A stretch of 64,000 nt of DNA from positions 34,420,385 through 34,484,384 of the forward strand of contig CM067075.1 in the NCBI GenBank assembly GCA_033980235.1, given 5' to 3'. The notes beneath the pieces were generated by a model that saw only the letters and a program-made list of their open reading frames with translations, had not been told where the DNA came from and did not search any database. The position numbers and the translations under genes are program-made. Positions 1 through 9,882 of the stretch are shown here, piece after piece. Origin of the DNA: Diadema setosum. Lineage: Eukaryota > Echinodermata > Echinoidea > Diadematoida > Diadematidae. The stretch's first letter is position 1. Each line of letters opens with the position of its first letter.

Positions 1-1440
1 ATTTTGGTATGTATTGATCAATTTCTTTAAGAAACAAATTATATGAGATTAAACATTTAACGTCACGTGGTAAATCATTAAAGTAAGAAGCTCCACGATA
101 TAAAAACATTCTTTTACAATAATCAGTGTGAGGCTTTGGTAAGGAGAGATTTCCATTGGAGCGTAAATTGTATGGATGTGAAACAAATTGAAATAAATTT
201 TGCATATATGGTGCGCTGAGATCATTTAAACTTTTATACACCAAAGATATAGAATGTTTAATACGACGAGATTTCAGGGATTCCCAATCCAAAATTTGAT
301 GTAATTCATGATTGGATATATGTTTATAGGGACTTATTCCAAGTATTATTCTACCAGCCCTGTTTTGTAATTTCTGCAGTCGATCGGTATATTTCAGGTG
401 GGAGGAATCATACACTATATCTGCGTAATCAAACAAAGGGAGAATTATTGTGCGGTAAATCAATTTCAAATTACATTCATTAATATAAACTCGAAGACGA
501 CCTAACAAATTAACCAATTTACCAATTTTTTTACAAAGATATTCGATATGATCATTCCATTTCAATTCTTGGTCTATTATCACCCCTAAGTATTTCACGG
601 CTTCTTTGCATTGAATATGTTTTCCGTTAATATAAACATTTAAATCTTTGCGTTTTGTCAACATTGCACGGGTACCAATCAGTATACTCTCCGTTTTATC
701 AACATTCAAACTAAGTTGTTCAAGCACATCCAATCATGTATGCGTTCCAAGTCTGTGTTCAGAAAATAATCTATACAATTAACATCTTTGTGAGAGTAAT
801 ACAAAATAGTATCATCTGCATAAAGTTGTAGGTCGCAGTGTTGTACCTGCTGAACTATATCGTCTATAAAAAGGGTGAACAGTAGTGGTCCAAGGATTGA
901 ACCTTGAGGTACGCCGTAATTGACATCAACAAACTCAGACATTTCAGAACAAAAATAAGTACATATTTGACGATTGGTCAAATAACTTTCAAACCAGGCA
1001 AAACTATTTCCTTGCGCACCAGCACCCATAAGTTTCTGTAATAGAGTATTAATGTCAACCGTATCAAATGCTTTTTTTATGTCGATGAGAACTGCTCCTG
1101 TGTATTGACCATTGTCAGATGCGTTTAACCAATCGTCGGAAACACGTGCAAGAGCTGTCACAGTTGAGTGCTTTTGCCTAAACCCTGACTGTTTCTCCGA
1201 AAGTATATTACTAGATTTTAAAAACTCTGAGAATTGCTTGCCTACAATCTTCTCGAGGATTTTTGAGACAGAAGATAAAATTGCAATTGGATGGTAATTA
1301 CAAGGAAATGTTTTATCACCTGCTTTATGCAAAGGAATAATTTTTGCCTGTTCCCAGCGTAATGGAAAATCGCCTTCTGACAGTGACTTATTAAAAAGGT
1401 AAGTAAGACAAGGGACGATAACGGGAGCAGAAATTTTTAA
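1..1440 (-). pseudogene. Retrotransposon reverse transcriptase and C-terminal part
   Basis: The stretch 706-1332 (minus) encodes the RT core: a PIAILSSVSKILEK motif, GFRQKHSTVTAL, the palm segment VLIDIKKAFDTVD, PQGSILGPLLFTLFIDD and the catalytic box LYADDT. A frameshift near 715 shifts the reading to another frame, where LSLNVDKTESILIGTR, KYLGVIIDQELKW, LPLFDYADIVYDS and LQNRAGRIILGI can be read down to the window edge. The upstream part of the RT lies beyond the inserted MITE. The frame is thus broken at least three times. The protein cannot be made from this copy. Confidence 0.85.
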
Positions 1441-1822
1441 AGGGATAGTACAGTATTGGTGGAGATGAGAATTTGGCTTTTAACTTTTTGCAAGATACCA
1501 AGAAAACACTTCTGATATACTACAGAGCATACCATTTTAAGAGGAATTCAAAGTTTATTTGATGAAAATCGGGAGTGGAATGAATGAAACATCCAAAAAC
1601 AAAGTAAAACAAAGCGATCGTAATAAAGTGTGGGTCCCTCACTTTACTAGAATCGCTCTTTTTTGGATATCTCAGCCATTTCAAAACCAATTTTCATCGA
1701 ATAAACGTTGAATTCCTCATAGAATTACATGCTCTTTCATATTTCATAAGAGGTTTCTCATTATCTCACCAAAAAATGTTAGAGACCTGAAATTAGGTCT
1801 CAACCAAAACTGTATGATCCCT
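1441..1822. mobile_element. MITE with TTAA target duplication, inside element A
   Basis: The element is bounded by TTAA on both sides (1437-1440 and 1823-1826) and has inverted ends AGGGATAGTACAGTATTGGT / ACCAAAACTGTATGATCCCT. The retrotransposon RT reading is interrupted exactly here and resumes on the other side. No coding capacity is seen. The TTAA target is typical of piggyBac-type transposition; the terminal bases are not the usual piggyBac CCC. Confidence 0.8.
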
Positions 1823-1846
1823 TTAACAAGTGCACAGAAATTCCAT

Positions 1847-3556
1847 CTACACCAACAGACTTCTTGTTTTCCATGCCCCTGATAAGATCACTAACTTCAT
1901 TCTCAGAAACAGTTTGAAAAGAGAACTTGGGAGAAGTTTGCCTGGAAGAGTTAGAGGAGTCAACGTGATACGAGGCATGAGACGGAGGGAAACAGATGGA
2001 ATATTTGATGCTAGTTCTGACCCAATATTTGCAAAATATTGGTTAAAAACATTGGCTTCTGATCTGTCACCACTAGATTTATCATGTTGAGAACTGTTTG
2101 GGGAACGATGTGGGAGAACAGATCTTAACACATTCCACATTTCACCGGATGTCTTTGCGGAAGCTAATTTATCTGAAAAATAAGATCGTTTGCATCTCCG
2201 TATTTTAAGTGTAACATGATTTCGTAATTTCTTATATTTACTCCAAAGTTCCTCATGTTTTCTTTTCAGCTCGATTTTCGTGGACTCCTCTTGCGTCTTT
2301 AACAATTCAATCTTTACTTTATGTGCTTTATTTTTCTGTTTGTCCCGCTCTTTGATCAATTCAATGATCTCTGGAGACATCCAAGGACAGAATCTGTTCT
2401 TTACACGTTTGTGCCGAATAGGCATATGATTGTTTATAACTTCCATTAATAATTTTTCCCATTCTTTAACGGCTTCCTCCATGTTGTCTTTATCGTACAC
2501 ATTATGCCATGGTTGCGATCGTAATTGATCAAGAAATGAGTTTTCATTAGAATTTTTCATTTTTCTGTAAGATACTATCTCAGGGGCTTTAATACAGACA
2601 TTATAATTCCAAATGAAATAACAGATTGAGTGATCACTTATCCCTGAATGTATAACACCATGGGACTTGACCATATTTCGAGAGTTTGTCATCATATGAT
2701 CGATTAAACTAACTGAAACATCGGAACATCTTGTATACTCTCCTGTATTAATCTGAGTTAATGAATGAATAATGTTTATTTGATTAAGATGCTTAGTTTC
2801 ATTGCTTATTGGATCTTTCATAATATCGCAATTGACATCGCCCATAACAATAACATTTCGGCCAAAAGAGTCAATAAATGAAATCAATTGTTCATAATAA
2901 TCAAACACACAAATTGGGCTGTTAGGTGGTCGATACCATGTCACAAAAATGAACGCTCTTGAGTGATCAGGAGTAATTATAAGAGGAATAGCTTCTAAAT
3001 GTTCTAAGCTGCTGTGTTTCAGTACATGATAGTGTAAGTTATTACGTATGTATACAAGAACACCACCCCCGTGTCTATTTCTATCCTTTCGAACCATGCG
3101 GTAACTGTCTATTTGAATCTCATGATCCAATACTGTATCATCTAACCAGGTTTCATTTAATGATAAAATATCAATACCATTTTGAATTAACAACAAATGA
3201 ATTTCAGAGAGATTTCTAGTCAAACTGCGTACATTAAGATGTAAAATCCGAAGTCCTTTTTGTGATAATTCTTTAAACTTCAAACTATCATTTTGACATT
3301 TAACAGAACGCGGTTTATTGATAAAATTACTATTATTGGGAGGCAATTCATCTTGATCTACATAGTTTGGTAAATAATGTAACGTACATTTAGAGCATTC
3401 CCAATTTAGAAATTCATGACATGGATCATCATACTCACTTTCAGAGATCCCAACACACTTGATATGAACCCAATTGTGACACTTAACACATTGTATTCCT
3501 TTGTGATTATTTCTAACTGGCTTTGAACAACTAACACATGGATAATCCTTTACCAT
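1847..3556 (-). pseudogene. Retrotransposon ORF2 N-terminal part: PHD finger plus AP-type endonuclease
   Basis: The frame opens with a PHD-like zinc finger at residues 5-57 (CVSC, CVKC, HNWVHIKC, WECSKC). An apurinic-type endonuclease follows at about residues 100-320, with LHLNVRSL, the catalytic Glu of LNETWL, the glycine-rich HGGGVLVYI, WYRPPNS, the Asp/Asn of MGDVNCD and the histidine of GISDHS. A lysine-rich linker (SPEIIELIKERDKQKNK) leads towards the reverse transcriptase. A frameshift near 1975 ends this frame prematurely. The onward RT sequence (FSFQTVSENEV..) is in another frame and reaches the MITE at 1822. The endonuclease would nick target DNA for target-primed reverse transcription. 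A PHD finger ahead of the endonuclease is seen in several invertebrate families. Confidence 0.85.
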
Positions 3557-3627
3557 TGAAATACTAAAATCAATATATGTTGATAGAAATCAAATGTCCA
3601 GTGTCATTTGTTTTTCAATTTTCTAAA

Positions 3628-4425
3628 TTAGCCTTTAGGAAGGTCGTTTTCTCCACGGATCCCTCGAGTTACAAACTTTCCTCCCGTCGCCCGGATCAAC
3701 GCAACAATCTTCCCGTCCGATGACCATGCGTCTTTTACTGCCGAATGCGCTCTGGTTTTGGCGAGAAGGTTTTGGTTTTTCTTTGTCAGGTGTTCCTGGA
3801 TTGACATGCGCGAGCCCTTTAGGAGTTTGCGATTTTTGATAACCTGCATCCTGGTCTGGTATGACACAAACTTGACCAGTAGTGGTCGTGGTGCCGTGTG
3901 ACTATTTGGATGGCTTTGGTCCTCACGCCGCCCTTTTCTAGTTTGCATGCGACCGCTAGCTGGCGCTCCCCCAGATCCTTCGTTTCCTTCGTTGCCATGG
4001 TTTCGACGCTGAAGGCGATGTGATCTGTCTATTTCAGACTGCCGGACATCAACATGCAGTTTTTCCCGCGCTAATTTGCACACTAATTGGGTGGTGTCTT
4101 CTTCTTTTGACTCCGGCACCCCGAAAAAGAGTAAACAATTCCGCTTGGAGTATTGTTCAAGGTCGTTACTTTCTTTTTCCAGGCAGGCGATGCGCGATTG
4201 GTATCCTTCAATGACCCTATTCCACTTCTCTATCTCTTTTTCGTGCGATTGCTGAGTTGTCTCTAAATCCATTATTCTGCCTTCTTGTCTCTCAATGCGG
4301 TCCACCAGCTTAGCAAATTCTTCACTCGCAGCTTCTTTCACAGCTTGACGAACAGCTTCAGCCAAGCGTTCACTGCTCAGGATTTTATCAACGGCATCGT
4401 CAATTGATTTCGGATTGGGCGCCAT
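3628..4425 (-). CDS. Retrotransposon ORF1 protein (L1-ORF1p-like, coiled coil plus RRM-like)
   Basis: An intact reading frame of about 265 residues. I place the start at 4425 (MAPNPKS...), because the upstream in-frame Met at 4491 adds a segment encoded by a poly-A-rich tract. The N-terminal half has heptad-like charged and hydrophobic spacing (IERQEGRIMDLETTQQ) that suggests a coiled coil. It is followed by an RRM-like core (QYSKRNCLLFFGVPE) and a basic C-terminal domain (LLVKFVSYQTRMQVI, then TKKNQNLLAKTRAH). This order is typical of L1-type ORF1 proteins, which bind element RNA in RNPs as trimers. It ends just upstream of the endonuclease ORF on the same strand. Function is inferred from family resemblance. 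Confidence 0.8.
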   Translation of the reverse strand: MAPNPKSIDDAVDKILSSERLAEAVRQAVKEAASEEFAKLVDRIERQEGRIMDLETTQQSHEKEIEKWNRVIEGYQSRIACLEKESNDLEQYSKRNCLLFFGVPESKEEDTTQLVCKLAREKLHVDVRQSEIDRSHRLQRRNHGNEGNEGSGGAPASGRMQTRKGRREDQSHPNSHTAPRPLLVKFVSYQTRMQVIKNRKLLKGSRMSIQEHLTKKNQNLLAKTRAHSAVKDAWSSDGKIVALIRATGGKFVTRGIRGENDLPKG

Positions 4426-4500
4426 TTTGAATTTTCGGTGCGTGTAGAAAAAAAAAAAACCACTCACACACACAAGTGAAATCTCTGACAAAAGTCACAA

Positions 4501-6160
4501 ATATGATAAAAAAAAATCCGACGATGTTACTAAAAAACCAGCTTTTACAGAAAAAGAGTTAGAAAAAACATATATCCGTGTATAGTTGCGAGATGTTATC
4601 CGGGACAGGAAGGTGGCAATAGCAGTTCCATCATGATAATATATAGTTCGGGATCCGCGAGAATATGTAAGCAAAAATCACACTCACATCATAGTTTTAT
4701 ACTCTCTTCTGTCTAACTATGATTGACAGTGAGTTCCGAGACCAGTATGAAAGGATTAACGGGCCATGTATCTTGACGAATGTTCAAGCGACATACCTGG
4801 TATAGCAGCAGTCAATCAGTCGTTGAAAGTGTGCATGTGGGACCATGCACGTCGCTGACCAATATATCAAGTCAAATCATTGAAGGTACAGAGACCAACA
4901 ACATTCAAAGACTCTCTCGGACCAAAAGCAAATTTCAGTTGTCCCCTGGGCAAATCAAACACTCCGATAGTTCTAAACAATCGGCAAATAAAAGGAAATA
5001 TTTGTCACAAAAGTGTTTGAATGTTTTCTTTCATTGAATTTTAGGTTCCATTTGGATGGATGCTTAAATTGTTTAAGAGAGCAGGTTTTCACTACGCAAA
5101 GAAGGCTCATTAGACCGACAAAATGAACATCACCATCTCATGTAAATTACAAGTATGTATCTGAAGAGCTTGCAACCAAAAGGCGCTAAGTCCATTGAAA
5201 ATGGTGGATTTAGCTCCTTTTGGAATCAAGCTCTTCATTTGTACACAGGGTGTTCCATGAAGGATAAAATAATATTGACGGGTGCAATTTCGTCAAAGTA
5301 TAGAGCGACAGATTGTAACTAATTGAACAGCGCCATCTTCATATCAACGGCATCAAGTATGCCTTTCTTCACGTGTGGCTCTTAGGGAGCAGTTCTGTCA
5401 AGCTATACGGGAAGCGACATTGTTACCCGTATTTGTTTGGTGTTTTTTTTTTCCAAATAGAAATGAACTCGTCACTGGACCCCCTCAGCAAAAGGCAATA
5501 AATACAAGAGGGCATAAATGATGTATGGTTTAATTTCGGATCTTTGATACTGCTATCGTGCTATTATCATTAGGTCTTGAAAATTTCTAGCTAGAAGATG
5601 GGTAGGATGTAAGTTTTGTTCTTTCTCACTTTTCACGAACAATTACACACGCAACCACATATCTTACACGTTTCAGGGGGTGAAAGAAGACAACTGACTG
5701 GGTAACACCATAGCGACTTTCCTTCTCTATCTCTAAGATTTTCCTTGTGCCATTATCTGGACACCCCACACAATTAATTGGTCTATAAATGACGCTTTTC
5801 ATTCTGTCGTTCGGTCTCTTGGGTCTTCTTCACCTAGTGTCAGTCGGTCTCTTAGCCTCTTGTGCTTATACCCCTTTCATAATGGCATCGTCGGATGTCA
5901 TGCCAGACTCGAGTCTGGGATGAACACGGCGTGACTTTCCTCCCAAATCCTTGAAACACGAGGTACAGCCCTAAGTGTGGGTCTCGTGAGCTGTAGCCAG
6001 CGTAGTGTCGCCGGCCTCGTTAGTCTTTAAAGCGTAGTGTCGGTCTCGCTGGCTTTGTTTGGGTATATAGTGTCGGTCCCGTGAGCCTTTATGTCGAACT
6101 TTTGGGCTCTATTAACCCGTGGACTTATTTTCCTTAAACTCGTGGGCTTTATTTACCAAA
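4501..6160. other. Intergenic stretch with no recognisable gene
   Basis: No reading frame here shows a recognisable domain. The stretch holds the 5' flank of element A, a 74-bp hairpin at 5163-5236, and GTGTCGGTCTCG-like repeated phrases between about 5800 and 6090 that look like local low-order duplication. I see no RNA gene. Confidence 0.5.
5163..5236. repeat. 74-bp hairpin, possible very short MITE
   Basis: Two arms of about 33 bp are inverted copies with a few mismatches: GAAGAGCTTGCAACCAAAAG at the left, and the complement of CTTTTGGAATCAAGCTCTTC at the right. Only a short spacer separates them. The ends (GAAGAG...TAAGTCCATT) resemble the ends of the 247-bp MITE at 55776-56022, which suggests a related family. 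Confidence 0.65.
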
Positions 6161-6164
6161 GCAC

Positions 6165-6470
6165 CTGTCACACTTATCCGGATAGGCCAACCGTACAAGA
6201 AACGGGCGAGATTTTACTCATCCGTTGTTCAAATCGTCAATCCGGTGAACAAGGTGCAAAGTTTCTGTTTTAGAGGAGTGTACGTGCATGGTATAGGGGC
6301 CGAACCAAACGAAGAAACAACGAACCTGGGGCGATTGTGTACAGGACAGAGAAACGTGCGCAAACGAAACTTGACAAACGAATATGAACTGCTTTTCCAC
6401 AGGACAAAACGCACGAGGAACAAATAGGTGACGCATGAGACGTACATAGAACGTCAGAGATCCATGGACG
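6165..6470 (+). repeat. Dispersed repeat, inverted relative of 8390-8600
   Basis: The segment starts with CACACTTATCCGGATAGGCC. It includes GGCGATTGTGTA, ACGAGGAACAAA and GGTGACGCATGAGA, all of which reappear in reverse complement at 8390-8600 in the same relative order. The copies are diverged. Reading frames on both strands are short and share no protein-like conservation, so I treat this as a non-coding transposable repeat. Confidence 0.6.
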
Positions 6471-6689
6471 TGACGGCTATCGGGCTATACATATATTACA
6501 TCATCTTCGAGCGTCCACCACTCGGCCAGTTCTACTTCTACACATCTCATATCAGCTCCCATCAATCACTGACAATATGCCAAGGAATCGAAGGCCAAGA
6601 CTGAGCCTCCTTCTCAGTAATTATGTTGGCTACGTGTTGCTAGACTAGGGGGAGGGGGGCGGAAAACCAAATCAAATAAGATAAAAACA

Positions 6690-7640
6690 AAACATGATGA
6701 TAACGCGGACAAAAAGCCAATTTTTAGTGTTTTTCATGTGAAATTCAGGTTATGTAAGCTGTACAAACATTTTCGGCTCGCTCGCTGCGCTCACTCGCCA
6801 AAATTTTTCCAAAAAAAAATAAGAACAAAACTTTATGACGCGGACAAAAATGACACTGTCTATTGTGTTCACACTTGTCATTTTATAGTCAGCAGGCAAA
6901 ATTTTACACGGAGCAGCTGCTGCAATATTTATTTTGTTTTGAAGCGATCGCCGATTGGATCAAAAGGGGGCGCCAACGGTTTCGTACATGGGGGGGGGGG
7001 GGGGGGGAGGGCGCCAAAAAAAATCAAACCAGATAAGAACAAAACGTATTGATGACGCGGAAATACACAAATTTCGGCTTACTGGCTACTACTAATTTAG
7101 AGTACTTTCTCAAGTCTTCAGTTTGTTGGTATCAATCGTTATGTATAAGGCCGTCACTATATCTTGATTAGAATTGTAAGATTTAATAAGCAAAAATTTA
7201 CAAAAATTCCATGTTGTGTAAGCTAAAATACAAATATTGTCGGCTCTCTCGCTCCTCTCGTTCGCCAAAATTTATAGAAAAAAAGAACAAGGATAAGAAC
7301 AAAACGTGATGATGATGCGGACAAAATGAATGTCTATTGTGTTCACACATGTCATTTTATATTTACCGGACAAGATATTACACTGAGAAGCGGCTGCAAT
7401 TTCTTTCGTTCTGAAGCAATCGCCGATTGGATCAAAAGATGGCGCCAACGGTTTCGAACAAACGAGGGGGGGGGGGCAAAATCAAACAAGATAAGAACAG
7501 AACGTAATGATGACGCGGAAATATACAAATTTCGGCTCACTCGTTCGTACTAATTTAGAGTATTTTTTTTTCAAGTCCTCAGTTCGTGTGTATAAATCGT
7601 TATTTATAAGGCAGTCACTATCTTGATTACAATTGTAAGA
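6690..7640. repeat. Two tandem copies of a ~475-bp unit
   Basis: Markers such as GACGCGGACAAAA (about 6837 and 7314), TCTATTGTGTTCACAC, CGATCGCCGATTGGATCAAA (with one change in the second copy) and GTAAGATTTAA recur at about 475-bp spacing. A homopolymer G run lies at the same place in both units. Part of a preceding unit is visible before 6738, and the start of a third unit continues after the MITE at 8007. Each unit carries CTCGCTCGCTGCGCTCACTC-like simple sequence. No credible protein is encoded. Confidence 0.75.
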
Positions 7641-7645
7641 TTTAA

Positions 7646-8006
7646 AGGGGATGGCTAGTAACTGATCAGTAGGAATCAGTGGGAATGCTTGGGGATGATT
7701 GTTCCAATACTTGTGGGACTCATTTAAGAGTACATTATATAACTATTGGTGTGTGAAAATAATTTGCTTCAGAACAGTCCCATATTCAAGTAATGTGCAG
7801 TTTAATGCCCCGTCACTGTACAGGCATGGTAACCTGGAAACATTAAACTACACATTACTTGAATAATTATGAGACCATTCTGAAGCAAAGAATTTTAACA
7901 CAAAAATAGATATATAATGTACTCTTAAATGAATCCCACAAGGATTGGAACAATCAGCCCCCAGCATTCCCACTGATTCCCACTGATCAGTTATTAGCCT
8001 CCCCCT
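7646..8006. mobile_element. Foldback MITE with TTAA target duplication
   Basis: The element is flanked by TTAA at 7642-7645 and 8007-8010. Its ends are long inverted repeats of about 60 bp (AGGGGATGGCTAGTAACTGA at the left; TCAGTTATTAGCCTCCCCCT at the right). The preceding tandem repeat unit holds the unoccupied site (GATTTAATAAGC near 7171-7182), so both the insertion point and the 4-bp duplication are seen directly. No coding region. Confidence 0.9.
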
Positions 8007-8389
8007 TTAATAAGCAAAAAATGACAAAAATTCAATTTTTTTAAAGCTGAAATACCCTGTCACACTTTGCCCGATACGGCAAACGCATTAAACACTAATG
8101 TCGGTTTGTTACATCCGTTGATATCCGTTCAAATGCGTTTCATGTCCATTTTCATGTTATTCTTTGGATGGTCGTTTATCTTTCGGTAATTTTAGTCAGA
8201 GCGGCCAGAAAACTCTGTGCATGCACATTTTTTTTTCTCGCCAAAAACGGATAGCATGATCTGACCCTTATCCGATAGTTGTACGTTTTTTCTGTATCTG
8301 TACTGCACTACTTTGTCGTTTTTCTACGCGTTTCTATGCGTTAGGTCCCTGTAGAGTCCGTTGCTTCCAGAAATGGAACGGATGGAACG

Positions 8390-8600
8390 GCTATGTACAG
8401 CACATCAAACGCGTACGCAGGGTTCTCTGACGTTCAATGTACATCTCATGCGTCACCCTTTTGTTCCTCGTACCTTCTGTCCTCTAGGCATGCGGTTCTC
8501 ATTTGTTTCTCATACGTTTGCACGCGTTCCACTGTATTACACAATCGCCCAAGGTGCGTTTTGTTCGGCCGCTAGACCGTGTATGTATAATACTATCACA
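8390..8600 (-). repeat. Inverted diverged copy of the 6165-6470 repeat
   Basis: In reverse complement this stretch matches the 6165-6470 segment through GGCGATTGTGTA, ACGAGGAACAAA and GACGCATGAGA. It is followed by TATCACACTTTGCCGGATAA, a terminus-like sequence also seen at about 8053 (CACACTTTGCCCGATACGGC). Several nested copies of one family therefore lie in this 2-kb interval, and their exact borders cannot be fixed by eye. Confidence 0.55.
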
Positions 8601-8740
8601 CTTTGCCGGATAAGGCAAATGCATGGGACCCGAAGGTCGATTTTGTCAAACTTTTGGACTGTATAACTCGTGGGCTGCGTGACTCGTGGTTGGTCTCGTG
8701 ACATGCACCCTTTATAATGAGGCAAGGCAAATATCCTGTC

Positions 8741-9882
8741 AAAGCCCCTGTTCCACTATGCCGTTCTCGCTACGATTTGACAATTTTCTCAGACCGGGAA
8801 GGATTGGGTAAACCCTGAGCCGATTTTGGACACAATACGATGTTAGAACGCTCTGAGTACGCTGCAGTTAAGACTAACAAGTGCTTGCTATGCTCTTACT
8901 ACGATGATTGGGAATGAGGTATTACGATCTCTGCCGCTGCAGCTACGCTTCAGAACGATGTAGCTACACTGTCCGTGCGATGTTTCCGATGTTGTCCGAT
9001 CTTATCACGCTGTATCTACGCTCTGAACGATCTATACGATCTTATCACGCTGTGTCCCCCGTTCAGGGAGCTGAAAAGTGCCCGATGTGCCCCGATGTAC
9101 CCCGATTCAAAGTCGATATGCAGTCAGTCACTTCTTAGCATGCAGAACCGAAGAAATGTACTGTGGACCTCGAAGAGGCTCCTCAACTCCCGGTTCTTTT
9201 GCAGCAATGCATTGTTATAAACAAAGACGTGCTGATTTTTCCAAGGCTCTTTCTTGATGTCCTTGCTTTTATAGTCCGTCTTCCTCCAGTTGTAGATGAT
9301 TTCATATTCTTCAAAATTCTGCTATGTCCTCTTCCTCCTGTTTAAGCATCACGTGCAGTCTCTCTTTCTTCGCCCTTTGGGTAGCTGCTTTGCTGCTTTC
9401 TTCTGTTTTTTTCTTTCTTCATTTCTTCTCCTTCTTCGAAAATTTGAGCTCCTTCTTCTTCATGTTCTGCCCTGACAGGTGCAGGGACAATGCCATCCTC
9501 CTCCTCAACACTTCTGCCTCTCGATCTCCTTGATCTTCTTTTGGAAGACATTTTTGTGTAAGTCTTCTTCCCGATCTTGTACCGATGTTACTACGCTCAG
9601 AAAGACCTTGTTATGCTCATCCCGCTGCGTTTACGCTTTCACTACGCTCTCCCCGCTTGCCGTACGATTAAAAATATGTCAATTTTGATCGGGAAGATCG
9701 GGAAGAAATTGTGAACAGGTTCAATATTTCTTCCCGATCTGAAAAAATGCCCGCTCCAACCCCGACCTCCACACGCTGCTGCTACGATGCTTCCGATCCC
9801 CGTACGCTTTTGCCGCTCTCTCCCGATCTGCTAGATCGGGACAGATCGGGGTCCAGATCGTGATAGTGGAACGGGGGCTTTT
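8741..9882. mobile_element. TIR-bounded DNA element, non-autonomous
   Basis: The left end AAAGCCCCTGTTCCACTAT (8741) and the right end ATAGTGGAACGGGGGCTTTT (9863-9882) are inverted copies. The flanks inside them are rich in repeated CGATC, CTACG and GATCGGG words. The middle (about 9150-9550) is less repetitive and holds only short frames, for example a 69-residue Arg/Glu-rich one on the minus strand at 9342-9551 (MSSKRRSRRSRGRSVEEEDG..). I do not recognise a transposase there. A target duplication is not obvious. Confidence 0.7.

Larger units (their letters stand above)
1..4500 (-). mobile_element. CR1/jockey-type non-LTR retrotransposon, decayed (element A)
   Basis: On the minus strand, reading from high to low coordinates, an ORF1, a PHD finger plus endonuclease, and a reverse transcriptase follow in the usual order of a two-ORF non-LTR retrotransposon. 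The 3' end runs off the left edge of the window, so total length is unknown. The 5' boundary is not defined; about 4500 is where coding similarity ends. At least two frameshifts (near 1975 and near 715) and a MITE insertion at 1441-1822 break the second ORF, so this copy is dead. Family assignment to the CR1/jockey group is by domain order and motif style. Confidence 0.88.

Noticed and set aside
4780..5037. 85-residue frame upstream of element A
   Set aside because: No motif, no exon signals, and no similarity to the neighbouring retrotransposon.
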